DNA of 64,000 nt, taken from contig OX421500.1 of assembly GCA_949126835.1 (NCBI GenBank), forward strand, positions 25,305,231 through 25,369,230, written 5' to 3'. A program made the position numbers and the translations under genes. This document shows positions 1-13,100 of the stretch, piece by piece (position 1 is the stretch's first letter; each line of letters opens with the position of its first letter). Below the pieces are notes generated by a model, which was given only the letters and a program-made list of their open reading frames with translations, was not told the DNA's origin and ran no database searches. Source of the DNA: Anisus vortex. Lineage: Eukaryota; Mollusca; Gastropoda; Planorbidae.

Positions 1-780
1 AGCAGGGCATTTTGCCCAAAGTTTTGGGCTGCAACGCAGATCTGGGGCTAGTCCAAATTCTTACTGCTCATAGTTCTTTGAATTAAATAGAAACGTTCAA
101 TAATTATAACTATATTTATGTTTGTTATTATTGTTTGCCACTTGAGCTTTATTACATTCACCCCATTAAAACTTATACTAAATGTAAATGTATTGTTTTC
201 CTGATGTAATTTGTCCTAAAAAGCAAAAATAGTAATGATATTACCATTCAGTCATTTAATAACTTGTTCCCTTTAGCGTTAAAAGAGGTGATACTTTTAT
301 ATTCATATTTAATATAGTTGATAGCCCATCATTTATAGCAATAATTTTTCTTTGTATTATTTTGATGTACCGGTAGCTAAACAATTTTAGCTGAGTAGTG
401 CTATCTTTCCTCTTAAAAAAAAAGAAAAATAATCTCCACAACTTTAAATTGACATAAGCATAAGCCGTCCTTTTGATCATTTTGATTGCAATAAATAATA
501 ACAAAATGAATACATTTTGTTGTCAACATACTTTGGCATGCTGCCAAACATTTCTTTAATTGAATGTCAAGGGGAAATTAGACAATCTTATTCAAAGTCG
601 TGGGCTAAACCGGATTCTGGAAAATGTCCAAAAAAACAATTTTCTTCGTATCAGTTAATAGATAACAAATCAATCCAAGCGCACGCTTGTCAAATCAATC
701 CGCTGTCTTTGAAAGGTTGCCAATTTTTTTCCATTACTGGCCAAATTTGTATTATTTAGCAAAAAAATCGATTTGATCCC
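1..780. other. Upstream intergenic sequence, no gene seen
   Basis: AT-rich sequence before the putative promoter. Short open frames on both strands (about 80 codons) overlap each other and show no recognisable domain, so I call none of them a gene. Confidence 0.6.
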
Positions 781-790
781 GGAACCAAAA

Positions 791-913
791 CCTATATAAA
801 AACATTGAGCTGTGGCACTAATAGATCTATACTTTCGAGACAAATCATTAAATAGATGATCTAGAGATAGAAGTAAGAGGCAATATTAAAAATTTCTTGG
901 TCGTTTTTAAGGG
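791..913 (+). promoter_or_regulatory. TATA-like box and non-coding exon 1 (5' UTR) of the mosaic gene
   Basis: A TATA-like element (ctatataaaa) sits near 791-800. Transcription would then start around 820-830. The first exon would run to 913 and end at a strong donor (AAGGG|GTAAGT, gt at 914-915). The next acceptor is at 1090-1091, just before the signal-peptide exon. The transcription start is inferred only from the TATA spacing; the donor is clear. Confidence 0.5.
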
Positions 914-1091
914 GTAAGTTAATCTTATATAATTACTTAGTATATGTCGTTGTTGTTTTTTCAAGCGTTTTTTAACCATTTCTGCAGACATTTTATTTTA
1001 AAATCTTTTTGTGACTTACTAAATTTGTAGGAACAATCTTTTCTTTCTTTAATGGAGTTTTTAAAAAAAGTTTCATCTTTTTCCCCCCCAG

Positions 1092-1195
1092 AAATGACAC
1101 CACAATGACACAAAATTGGACTTATGGGTATGGATGTGTACTTTTATTACTTGTAATAACCTTACACAGTAAAGGAGAAAATGAACAATTTACAA
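1092..1195 (+). CDS. Exon 2: start codon and signal peptide
   Basis: The acceptor follows a run of seven C (AG at 1090-1091). The ATG at 1105 opens a 30-residue leader with a hydrophobic core ([10 protein letters not shown]), typical of a cleaved signal peptide, and the exon ends at a GTAAAT donor (gt 1196-1197). One nucleotide is carried over, and CUB exon 3 completes the codon. An earlier ATG at 1094 opens a four-codon frame whose TGA overlaps the chosen start. Confidence 0.85.
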
Positions 1196-4100
1196 GTAAA
1201 TGCATTTCTTTATAGACTTTATTTGCATCCAACTAGATATAACTAGATATAATACTTTTTAAAATACCATACGGTTAGGTATAATGGATCATTCGATATA
1301 TTTGTTTAGTAAATCTGAACATCTGATCGTGTTTAAAAAAAAATCTCTAGAATAATGTTATCCGTCCCGTCTGTTATCGCTATTGTCCACATTCGACTGT
1401 AAGCTGAAGGCAGACCTTGTGGGTACAGATGGGCATGGACGGTCTACATACAACCACCGCAACTGTGGGCTACCGCAGCTTATGCTCTAAGTGGATCAAA
1501 TACTAACTAACTAACTTGAACTCCTATTGGAAACGAGAGCTGGGAGTATTATTCCCTTGTAGCTCTGAGCAAGAACTCAGCCGTGCGTTTGAGCACGGCT
1601 CTATCTCCGTAGAGATCAGTGGGTAGTGGGTCACCCGTCCCATCTCCTCGATCGACGAGACGGGGGCACTCCCGCAGGATATGCTCCACTTTCTCCTCCT
1701 CCTCCCCACAGTGGCGACACCGCGAGTCGTAGTTAGGCCGGAACCTGGCGAAGTATGCCCCAATGGGGCAGTGGCCAGTGCGGAGTTGAGATATGATACT
1801 TTGTTCCGACCTATTTAGGCACCACCATGGGTCGGCGCGGTTAGGGCGGGGCAAATGCCGCCAGACTTCTCGGCCCTTGTCAGAGCTGTTCCAGCTCTCG
1901 TTCCACTTTTCTGTCTCCCACCTCCGGATCAATGTACGGGCCTTCTCAAAGGAGCATGGTGTACTGCCGGGCTCCTCGGAGGTGGGTTGGATCAAATACA
2001 GACTCTCAGGAACTTGCGTGGAAGGCGGAAGGGGGAGATTAAATGGACATTAGCCTATATAAGTTTTGTTTATATAATCATATTTTTTATGATTTTATAG
2101 TTATAAATACCGTGTATTTTGCAGGTGTATTTACATTTATAATGTTAATTTTATGTAACTTGATGCTGAACTGCAAAATTGTTTTCTATTACAACTGTTT
2201 TGTGTGAATCAATGTCTTCACAATCAGCTTGACGAGTTCTAACGTCATTGAAAATTAAATTATGCAACTCCTGCTTCAATATGAGTTTTCTTGAATTTGT
2301 CGAAATGGGAAATTAAAAAAACAGCAATTTCGATTTTATCTTGTTCTCTAAATATCTTTTCTCTTGGAAACGCAAACATTTTTCTATTTCTTGTTTTTTC
2401 AAGTCTCAGAAATAATTTTAAACGACCTTGGAACGAACTAATAGGTTTTAAAGTAAGACCTTTCACTGTTTGGTAAATATGCCTAATGTGTAGATTAATA
2501 TAAAGTCAAAATTATGTAAAAATTTTTTTTTACAAATAATCCTACTTTTTAAGTTAAATAATGGATCTAAGGCAGCCTTCACCTTTCAAAACAGCCTATA
2601 CATCTCACTATTTTTAGCTTGAATATTTCCAAAACCTAAATGTGTATTTTTAATCATTATAAACAATTTTTACTTTCTACTTTCCCAATTCTACACTAGT
2701 CTATAATATGGTGTTTATTTTAGAGATACAATTTATTTGGTATAAAAATAATGTATTTAATTCGTTGATTTTTTAAACAGTAGTTTACTATCCTTGGCAA
2801 CTTTTGTAGCTGGATTAATCATTATTATGTATGTCGGTGAATGAATAGTTTCCAACTAATGCTAGAGCCTTGACGTGGCTTGGTGGCTTGCGTACCAGCG
2901 GGAGTTTAAACTCCTGGCAGGTTCAACCAAGCTGGGAAGATCTGCGTGGGTAGGGGTCAGACAAAAGCTAGTGCCCTGGTCCTCCAGGTCGGGGGTTAAA
3001 CATAAGGCTAGCAACCTTATTTTGCAAAAAATAAAACCAGCTACAAAAACGCCTGGCGGCCTATGTCCCATGTGGGGCGAAAGGCATAAGTAAAGTAAAG
3101 TAAGTAAGAATGAATAGTCGAATACGAAACTAAAAGTTGTTTTGCCATCAGATTGCGGTGGAGATTTGTCTGATCAAGCAGGGGTCATTAGTTCTCCAAA
3201 CTTTCCCGCAAGTTACCCAGATAATGCCTTCTGTCAATGGCATATCGAAGTGGCAGCAAATCAGGTCATAGATGTCAAGTATGTGATTTTTGTATGTCAA
3301 TGTATGAAAATACCAAAGATTTACATTTCAAATGAACAGTTTTTAAATGAACAGTTTTTAAATGAACACATTTTAAATGAACACATTTTAAATGAACACA
3401 TTTTAAATGAACACATTTTAAATGAACACATTTTAAATGAACACATTTTAAATGAACACATTTTAAATGAACACATTTTAAATGAACACATTTTAAATGA
3501 ACACATTTTAAATGAACACATTTTAAATGAACACATTTTAAATGAACACATTTTAAATGAACACATTTTAAATGAACACATTTTAAATGAACACATTTTA
3601 AATGAACACATTTTAAATGAACACATTTTAAATGAACACATTTTAAATGAACACATTTTAAATGAACACATTTTAAATGAACACATTTTAAATGAACACA
3701 TTTTAAATGAACACATTTTAAATGAACACATTTTAAATGCAGAGGCAACATAAAACTATATTAGTTTGTTTCTTATAAAAATAATATTGGTATTTTTAAA
3801 ACAAGTTGACTGGCGTAATTGTTTCAAATACTAATCTTGTAAAATCAAGCATTCAAAACAAAATAGTTTAGATGTCACCATATCCTATACAAATAATGAG
3901 TAAGCCATTTCTTTTTTGACATATTTTGATTTGTATTTGCTTGGGTGATTTTAATTTAATTTGTTTGTTGTTGTTTTTTTTACAATTCTGTTTGACAGGT
4001 TTACTCGCCTTGACCTCGATAGATACAATGACCAAAACTGTGTGGACTACTTGATATTCTACGATGGACCAACTGACCAGCACCCACGTATTGGCTACAG

Positions 4101-7100
4101 TCTGTACTGTGGATACAGTGATGAAGATAACACTTTAAATATATTGTTAAGATCTACAGGAAACCAAATGTTAGTTGCATTCTTTTCTGATAGTATGGGA
4201 TCAAGAACAGGATTCAGTGCTTCTTACAGAGCTCATGGTTTGTAGCAGAGGCCTATTTATCTTTCTATTTATCTATCCTTCTATCTTTCTATCTATCTTT
4301 CTATCTATCTTTCTATTTATCTATATATCTTTCTATCTATATATCTTTCTATTTATATATCTTTATAACTATCTTTCTATCTTTCTATTTATCTATCTAT
4401 CTATATCTATTTATCTATATTTCTATCTATCTTTCTATTTGGTTATCTATCTTTCTATTTATCTATCTCTCTATCAATCTATCTAAATATGTATCCTTCT
4501 ATCTATCTATCTATATATCTATCTTTCTATGTATCTATCTTTCTATCTATCTGTCTAACTATATATATATTTATCATTCTATTTATCTATTTATCTATCT
4601 ATCTATCTATCCATCTATCTATTTATATATCTATCTATATATCTTTCTATCTAACTTTCTATTTATCTGTCTGTCTTTCCTATATTTCTATCTGTCCATA
4701 TCTATTTTTTTCTATCTTTCTATATTACTATCTTTCTATATATCTATTAAAAACAATGTGGATACAGTGATAAAGATAACACTTTAAATATATTGTTAAG
4801 ATCTACAGGGAATCAGATGTTATTTTTTTTCTTTTCTGATAATGGTAATTTGCATACATATTTAACGCGTCAATCCAAGCTATTTAGGCTATCATTTTAT
4901 CATGCTCATTGGGTTCTGGTTCCATGAATTTGGGGCTTGGGGTAGGCTATATAAATCTAGTCAAAAATGAAGATCTACGTCTGCTATTCTGACTCCTTCA
5001 ATGTCAAAACATTCCATAATTTAGTCTCTGCCGATTCAAAAAGAACACACGACAAAATACTTATTCTATTTGTGTCCATTCACTCTAGAAAATCGAGAAT
5101 TCTATGAAGAAATTTTATCTAAAATTTTCCCGTAGGCCTAATGGCTTTGTTGATTGGTCAAAAAATGAAACGCAGCCTTTATTCTTTTCTTTATTTTTGC
5201 GTTATGAATGAGTGTAAACTATTTTTAAGGAAAGTTGCTAAATTAAGGTGAATAGTTATCAAATTTAAAAAAATGCATTTTTAGATAAATATTGTATTAA
5301 AAGGCAATGCAACTTTAAAAATTACTGGTGCGACCTACATGTGTGTCAAGCTTAAAATAGAATAGACTCGGGGTGCGACCCTTCCATCGGTGTGACCTAA
5401 GATAAGATAAGATTTCTTTATTGATCCAAACAAATGGAAATTTGACTTGATTACAGTTGTTTTGTCTTTCAGCATATTGTTATGGCCCTCTATTATGATG
5501 ACTATTATTACGACTCGTTAAATCGGATTCAATGAATATAGTTGTATCTTTATTAGAAGTGTCTAGATTCTGCTAATCTGTAGCCCAAGCTAGGGGTTCC
5601 TTGACTGACAGGTCTATGCAGTAATGTAGTTATATTCGTGATAATTATCTTCAACACCTTTCTCAACAATGATAGATCAAACAACTCCAGTTGTTGAATA
5701 AACAATTTTATTTAAATTGTAGACTCAATATAAACGATCAATAAACTTCATCAACTGATGGCAACATAAGTTTCAATACAATGGCATACAATATACAAAT
5801 GAATATAGCGACTTCACTCGACAAACTTCCGAACTGAGCTGACTTTAAGGAGGTCGGGACTTTCCAAAGAAAACTATCATCGAAGATTCTACAGGGTCTT
5901 GATACGCATTTTAACCTCTTTCTCTATAATTACTACGATCCAGAATTATCCTCCAATTTCCACGGGATTTGAACGAATTATTTTATTTAAACTGCCCTCA
6001 GGGCATAAAGGTCAAACCTTGGTCGCCTTGGACTCTGATACGCACTTGTTAAGAGGTCAATGCCTTACTACGTCATTCATTTATGACCGAGATTCGTAAC
6101 ACGACCACCCTTAAAAGTTTTATAATTATTTCTTTTACATTTTAACCATACAAAAAAATGTTAATTTTAAGGAATAATTATAAAAGAAAATATTCCGGGG
6201 AAAAATACAATACAGTTCAATTGGCTATTCCACTAATTCAATCAAACTGATTACAATAACATATAATATATGCAATATAAGTTCATCTTATCAAATGGCT
6301 TAACTACAGTCATTCAATCATTCAATTTTTAATTCAAAACAATGGACAATTAAATTGTTTATCTAAATCTTGTATACAAGAAAAATACATAGGGTTAAAC
6401 ATTATACAATCTAATAATTTCCATTCCATTATCATTCCACGTTAATAAAAACTCTCTCGTTCATTTAATTACAAACTTAGCTTTTACATTTGTAATCAAA
6501 CAACAAAAGAAAAAATCACTTAATGTCTATTCAGACACGACTTATTTTTTTCCATAAGGAGAAAAAACTCGCTCTTGATGAAAAAATACTACTAGGCTTG
6601 ACCTAATTACACAACAACACGATCATTGTCTCGACAGTATTTTTTTTCAGCCTGTAGGCTTGGACAACATTAGACAACTGTCGGTGACGCGACACAAAAT
6701 GTAGGTCAATTCCGCCTTTCTCTCTCTCTCTCTCTTTTTTTTTTCTCTCTCATTCCCAATTGATTCTAACAATATTGACATCGCTATGCAAATTTTTACC
6801 TCATCACCGCTTAGGTCAAAATCTCTACGCGACCAAAACGTTATCTTGACTAAATGAGCATTATTTAACAACCCATCTCAAAATCAAATTCATTTATGTT
6901 ATTTTGAGAACATTAAACATAGTCTGTTCACGAATTAAAATAGTTTATAGCAAAAATCATTAAAAATATTTCAATTTCTCATTTTACCATGACCTTTCGA
7001 CGTCCTTATTTTCTTTTTAAAAGAGTTCACATTGAAACATTCTATCTTTCATGCAGACATGGATTTACTTGAAACAAATTTGGTTAATTTACTTAATTAA

Positions 7101-10100
7101 CTATCAATCAAAGCAGATTATATTATCTTCATACAATCTTAGTACTACACAGTAAGTACTTATTTTCTTTAGATTACATCAAAGACATTTCAAATACAAT
7201 ATTATTTACGTACAAAAGATAAAAGATTAGAAGTTAAAGAGCATAGACTATATTTTTTTCAGACAGAAATCAATTTAACAATTTTTACAAAACAATTTCT
7301 GGTCTGAATGGTTCCATCTCCCAGCTTTTCAGTTATGGTAAGGTTGGAATCCATTGCTCTTTTCCATGTTCCACAAAGGTTTTATTCATTATTCATAGAT
7401 TCTAGGTTCTCCTGTTCCTCACAGTGTTCAGGTCTACCCAATCTTTTGATTGTCAGTACAATTCATTCAATCTATTTTAACTAATACAAAAAAATAGATT
7501 AGTTTTACAATCTTGACATGAAATCCTTAATTAATAATACATTAGTTGAACATTGGTGTGTCAACATTATAAATTCTCAACCATGACATTCTCAACCATT
7601 CTGGTTTACAGTGTCAAGTCAGTGGCACATCCTAAATTTATACAAAACAAGGATAACAAAGTTTACATTAGTTTCACTTCTGGTCTGCTTTTCATGTAAC
7701 AGTATTCTAAAAGTGAAAAATCATATATAATACATTTCTTGGAATCTTGTTAGTCATAGTTCTGTCTCGCAGCAACTATTTTTACCATACATTATCATAC
7801 ATTCAATGATAATATAATAAATGAATAAATTCACATAGAAGAAATTTGCATCCTGACTCAGTGCAATTATTTCAACAACAGTACATGATAAAATAAATTT
7901 CCATAGTACAATCATAAACATTTCTCAATACTTTAGTGATAGAAAAATTCTCTTTTCTCAAAACCATTTACATCTTTTTCAATCAAATTATCCTCTCTGC
8001 CAAATGTTTCAATTATCATTTCCAGAGATTCTCAAACACATCTTATAATCAGTCCACATTTATAATGTCCTCTGATTTAGAAACCAATTCTGCGGATAAA
8101 ACTGATCTTTTTCTCTTATAGCAATTATTTTAAATGCTCAACCTAACAAGTTTGTTTAGAAATATCACACTATAATGATATTTACTCTAACATACTTTTA
8201 CTCATTCCTTTTTCTTCACAAGTAAGGGATTTAGTTTTAAAATAGTAAGTTTGGTAACTAACTATCAGTGAATTTGTCATTCAATTCATCCTGTACTCCA
8301 GGCATAAATTTTACAAATAAGAGTAACAATGTTAACAACATCAAGATTTTTCCAATTGTTTTCAGAAGGTAAGGCTTTATCATTTTCAAATGATATAATA
8401 TTTTTGCCTTTCTTTCATCACACAACAATGGCATCTGCATGTGAGCAGTGTACAATTTTTTTCTAACAAACACAGTTATGTCAGACAAAAAATTTATGTA
8501 CTTATCTAGGTACTTGCTCAGCCCAAGGAGGTCCAATTCGGTCGGCCATTCCTCTTGAAGTATTTTGAGTGGTCCTTGGACAGTGGGTCCAAAGATTGGT
8601 CCATAGGCTCCTCGACTTTCCGGATGGGATTCAGTTGACATCTCCTGCTCCAGGCATAAGTTCTTTAGGACTGGATTGAAGAGTTCCGGGGCGAAGTTGG
8701 TCCTTCGATCTGTCGGTATGGATTGTAGTAACCCATAGCTTTTGGTAGTTTCGGTCCAGCTCTCCGCACTCGTTTCTTCAGTGATGCTCCTCAAATCTTC
8801 ATCTGTACCGGCAACTGCAGGTTTGCATTGTTGTTTGTTCATGCTGTGGTCTATCTGTCCATAGACATCAGTAGTAGGATTTTCTTTCTCGTCGACAGCT
8901 TTCTCATGCAACTGTAGCAACTCTGGGTCTACTTTCTGCTCAGCAATCAATTCATTTTGCGATGACTTCTTTGATTGTTCATTTCCTTTCGGACAATCTT
9001 CAATCATGGAGAAAATAGTAGTATCAAGTTCCACTTCTTCTTCCTCTTTCTTCTCTCGTGGGAGAATTTCTTCTTTCTTTTTCTTTTCTTGTGAGAGAAT
9101 TTCTTCTTTCTTTTTCTGTGGTGTCATACCCTTTATGACATCACCTACAGGATAAAGTTCTTTTTCTTTTCCTGTCTCCACAATAGGACTAGGGTCTGGA
9201 TTTTCCTTCACAATCAGTTCAGGTCTCACCCTCCCTTTCGCCAAATCATTTGCTAGGATAACAGATATGCCCTCAACAGGAAGTTTTGATATTACTCCAA
9301 CTGTCACATATCCTGTCACCAAGTCAGATGCGAGGTATATCCTATGTAGAGGTATTTCTTCTTTCCATTCAAAACCTCTCAATAGGACAGTCTGTCCTGT
9401 CAATGTATTATCATTCAATGGTAATACATCTTTAAGCAGCAGGGTTAATGATGCTCCTGTGTCTCGTAATATGTTTACGGACTTCAGTGGTCCTTCCTTT
9501 TGTAAGGCCACACAACCTTCACTAATGAACGGTTGAAAACTGCACAGGGTCTCTGTGTCAATTTTATTCTTCCCTTGACCATGACTTTCGGGTGGTTTTT
9601 CATCTTTCGATGACTTCAGACTCTTTTCCGAGTCAAAAATACTTTGGTCTACTTTTTCGTCTCTGTGGACTTGGACAATTAATCCAATAGTAGCCATTCT
9701 GTATTTATAATCAGGATATTTATCCTCATTATCTTCAGTTGTAGATTTCTCTACCTTCTGACTTTTGCTCTCAGGCAAATCCACCCTCAGTGTTTCTGGT
9801 TTAGAAGAATCTTTCTTCGAATTCAGTTCGTTTGTATCTTCGCTTTCTTGTACATTCTGTATTGGTGCATGTCTGACGCACATTACCACTTTATTAGGTC
9901 CTTTTTCTTTCCTTATACTCCAACAGTCTTCGATGCTATGTCCTGTTCTTTTACAAAAAGTACATTGGACGGTTTTGTTGACAGGTTTTTTATTAACATC
10001 ATTTTGTTTCACAAAATGCTCTTTTTCACGATGTTGTTGTTGTGTGTTTTCTGCTTGCCGTTGTGCCCTATTAACATTCTTTTCACTAGCTGTCCTATGA

Positions 10101-13100
10101 CACAGTGCATACTGTTCAGCTAAATCAGCAGCCTTATGTGGGTCAGTGATGTCACGCTCGGATAAATACATTCTTATATCCGGCCTCACTTTGTTAATAA
10201 AATCCTCTAACAGAATGATATCTTTCATTTCTTTTAATGTGGAGATATTTCTGGATTTTATCCACTGATCCATTAACTTTTCTTCTGCTCTAAGGAAGTC
10301 TAAGTGTGTTTGGTAAGGGGACATTGTGTACTGACGGAACCTTTTCCGATAACTTTCAGGTATTTGGTTGTACGCTTTCAGTACAGAATCTTTGATGATT
10401 TCATAATCATTTAAATGCTCCTCTTTTAACAATAGAACACAATCTCTTGCCCTTCCCTGAGTAAAAGCTGTTCTGACTAATATTCCCCATTTATCTTCTG
10501 GGAACTTAAAATCTCTGCAAGAAATTTCAAAGGTCTGGAAGAAATTAGCTATTTCACTTTCTTTATCAATGTAGGTAGGGACTAGCTTTTTCCATCTGGC
10601 CATCTCTACATCATTATGAGATTCTTTTTTAGTAGCTCCTATCTTTGCTAGTTCTATTCTTTCCTGACTTTCTGTTTCTCTTTGACTTTTCTTATCTGCC
10701 ATTTCACGATCAAGACGTTTTTCTTCCATCTCCATCCGTTTCATTTCTAGTTGAAATCGGAACTGTTCGGACATTGAAGATTTCGACGTCTGACCTTCAA
10801 CTTGATATTCCTCCGCGCTTGATTCTACTTTCAACTTGCCACTCGCAATCAACACATCTTTTATCTGCTGTGTCAACACAATTCTGGATGGTGTAGTTTC
10901 AGTAACTTCTATCTTTAAGATCTCAGCGATCTCTTTTAACTTCTTTATTGATAAAGTTTTCAAAACTTCTTCTTCTGGATTTTCAATAAATTCCATTCTT
11001 TAGTTAAGAGATTTATAAAATGGTAAATTTTTCCAACTTACGTTTTTCCAATCGGAAGAATGAATTCAGCGTTATTAGGCTTGCTCAGTAGGTCACGGCT
11101 TTACACACAACACAACTTGAATATATGCTTCACTATACAACTATATCGGACGCAGCCCCCAAACTGTTATGGCCCTCTATTATGATGACTATTATTACGA
11201 CTCGTTAAATCGGATTCAATGAATATAGTTGTATCTTTATTAGAAGTCTCTAGATTCTGCTAATCTGTAGCCCAAGCTAGGGGTTCCTTGACTGACAGGT
11301 CTATGCAGTAATGTAGTTATATTCGTGATAATTATCTTCAACACCTTTCTCAACAATGATAGATCAAACAACTCCAGTTGTTGAATAAACAATTTTATTT
11401 AAATTGTAGACTCAATATAAACGATCAATAAACTTCATCAACTGATGGCAACATAAGTTTCAATACAATGGCATACAATATACAAATGAATATAGCGACT
11501 TCACTCGACAAACTTCCGAACTGAGCTGACTTTAAGGAGGTCGGGACTTTCCAAAGAAAACTATCATCGAAGATTCTACAGGGTCTTGATACGCATTTTA
11601 ACCTCTTTCTCTATAATTACTACGATCCAGAATTATCCTCCGATTTCCACGGGATTTGAACGAATTATTTTATTTAAACTGCCCTCAGGGCATAAAGGTC
11701 AAACCTTGGTCGCCTTGGACTCTGATACGCACTTGTTAAGAGGTCAATGCCTTACTACGTCATTCATTTATGACCGAGATTCGTAACAATATTTTAAACA
11801 GTATAAAAGTATAACAGTATAATTTCAAGCACAGAAATATACATATAAAATATACTTGCATGCACACAATAACACAATTTATCATACAAGAAAAAGTTAA
11901 TTTGAATATACGGTAAATTTCCATCATAAGAATGAGGACGAGGAAGAAAACATTGAAATAGGCGCCTGTAGCTCTAAAGCCGGCCCTACCTAAGACATAG
12001 TATTTCGTGTCTCACTGTGCCTATTTTCATACTCCACTGTATGCTGCTGGTCTCGTCCTTTATACTTTATTCCCATTGTTTCTAATTATATTCCTCTCGT
12101 AGGAATTAGTTCAGATGAAGACACAGATGCAAGGACGACATATCTATGGCCTTTTTTTGCGGAACCCACACACTTGCATATATACTTACACAAAAAAGTG
12201 TATTGGAGCGTGTTCCTTTGAACCTGTGGCGCCTTCTATATGAAACAACTGCCACAGACACTGAGGGATTCTGAGATTAAAAAAAAAGGGCCTTGAAAGA
12301 GAGTTTTATGGCCTATCTTTTTAAATAGTGCTAGTGTGCTTTACCTACCTGTACAACTGCCACTTAAATTTCTATCAAGCGCTCAAAAGCGCACTGAGCA
12401 TATTACATTTAATAGCACGAAGCGCTGCGATATACAAATAACCATCAAAAAATATATATGTATAAATGTGTGTGTGTGAAATAAATTCAGGTGCCTGGAA
12501 GAACCCTTTGTTCTTTTTGTCATTTATGTTATTATAATACAAAATGTATCAGTATCTTTGTACATAGTGAGGTAACAAATGTAACGATGTAACAACAATG
12601 TCCATTCTTTCTACGCAGATTGTCCAGCATTCACCTACGGCCGTGACTCGTGTAGCACCAATTGTCCATGTAACATAACCAATGCAGATTATTGTAACAG
12701 CTTAACTGGACAATGCATGTGTAACGCCAACTGGACAGGCTGGGACTGCTCGGTCCTTGTCAACCATTGTCTATTTCCCAGTCAATGCAGTGATCCATAT
12801 GACGTTTGTGTCACTATCCCAGGTGGCTATGAGTGCAGATGTAAAACAGGGTTGACTAGAAACAGTACCACTGGCCAATGCGAAGGTAATTTGTAATAAA
12901 CTTTTGATTTTATAATTTAGGGTTTGACGTTCTTTTCAGGTAGTAGACCAGAATTTTCCCGACGTTCTTTGTCAGGTAATCGGCCACAATTTTCCTGACA
13001 TTCTTTTAGGGTAGTCGACCAAGAATTCAATTTTAAAATGTTATGGACAAGATTGTATATTTAGCTATGTGATTCAAATCGCTTGTTTATGCTCAAGTAC

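Larger units (their letters stand above)
5478..11788 (-). mobile_element. LTR retrotransposon, gag-pro only, nearly identical LTRs
   Basis: Two 624-bp direct LTRs (5478-6101 and 11165-11788), TGTTATGG...CGTAACA, differ at only two bases that I can see (one near 5557, one near 5955). Flanks share atat, a likely 4-bp target duplication. The coding strand is minus. A primer-binding site TGGGGGCTGCGTCCGAT (minus strand, 11145-11161) follows the 5' LTR and resembles the tRNA-Pro type. The only large frame is gag-pro; about 2.1 kb before the 3' LTR is non-coding. No reverse transcriptase, RNase H or integrase is seen, so it must move with help from another element. Confidence 0.9.

Noticed and set aside
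517..759. 80-codon frame upstream of the promoter
   Set aside because: No domain, no splice or start context; an equal-size frame lies on the other strand nearby.
3275..3753. Long open frames on both strands over the 15-bp repeat (LKCVH, CSFKM, HILNE)
   Set aside because: Produced by a repeat unit divisible by three; the intron position is set by the CUB join. Kept only as a read-through finding, not a gene.
4175..4770. Ser/Ile/Tyr-rich frames over the CTAT array
   Set aside because: Simple-sequence translation with no domain; it begins after the exon 4 donor.
9267..10123. Plus-strand frames inside the gag-pro region
   Set aside because: Antisense shadows of the 912-codon minus-strand frame, which has a zinc knuckle and protease motif.
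11586..11786. 66-codon frame present in both LTRs
   Set aside because: Found in each LTR by duplication, on the strand opposite to gag, with no domain.
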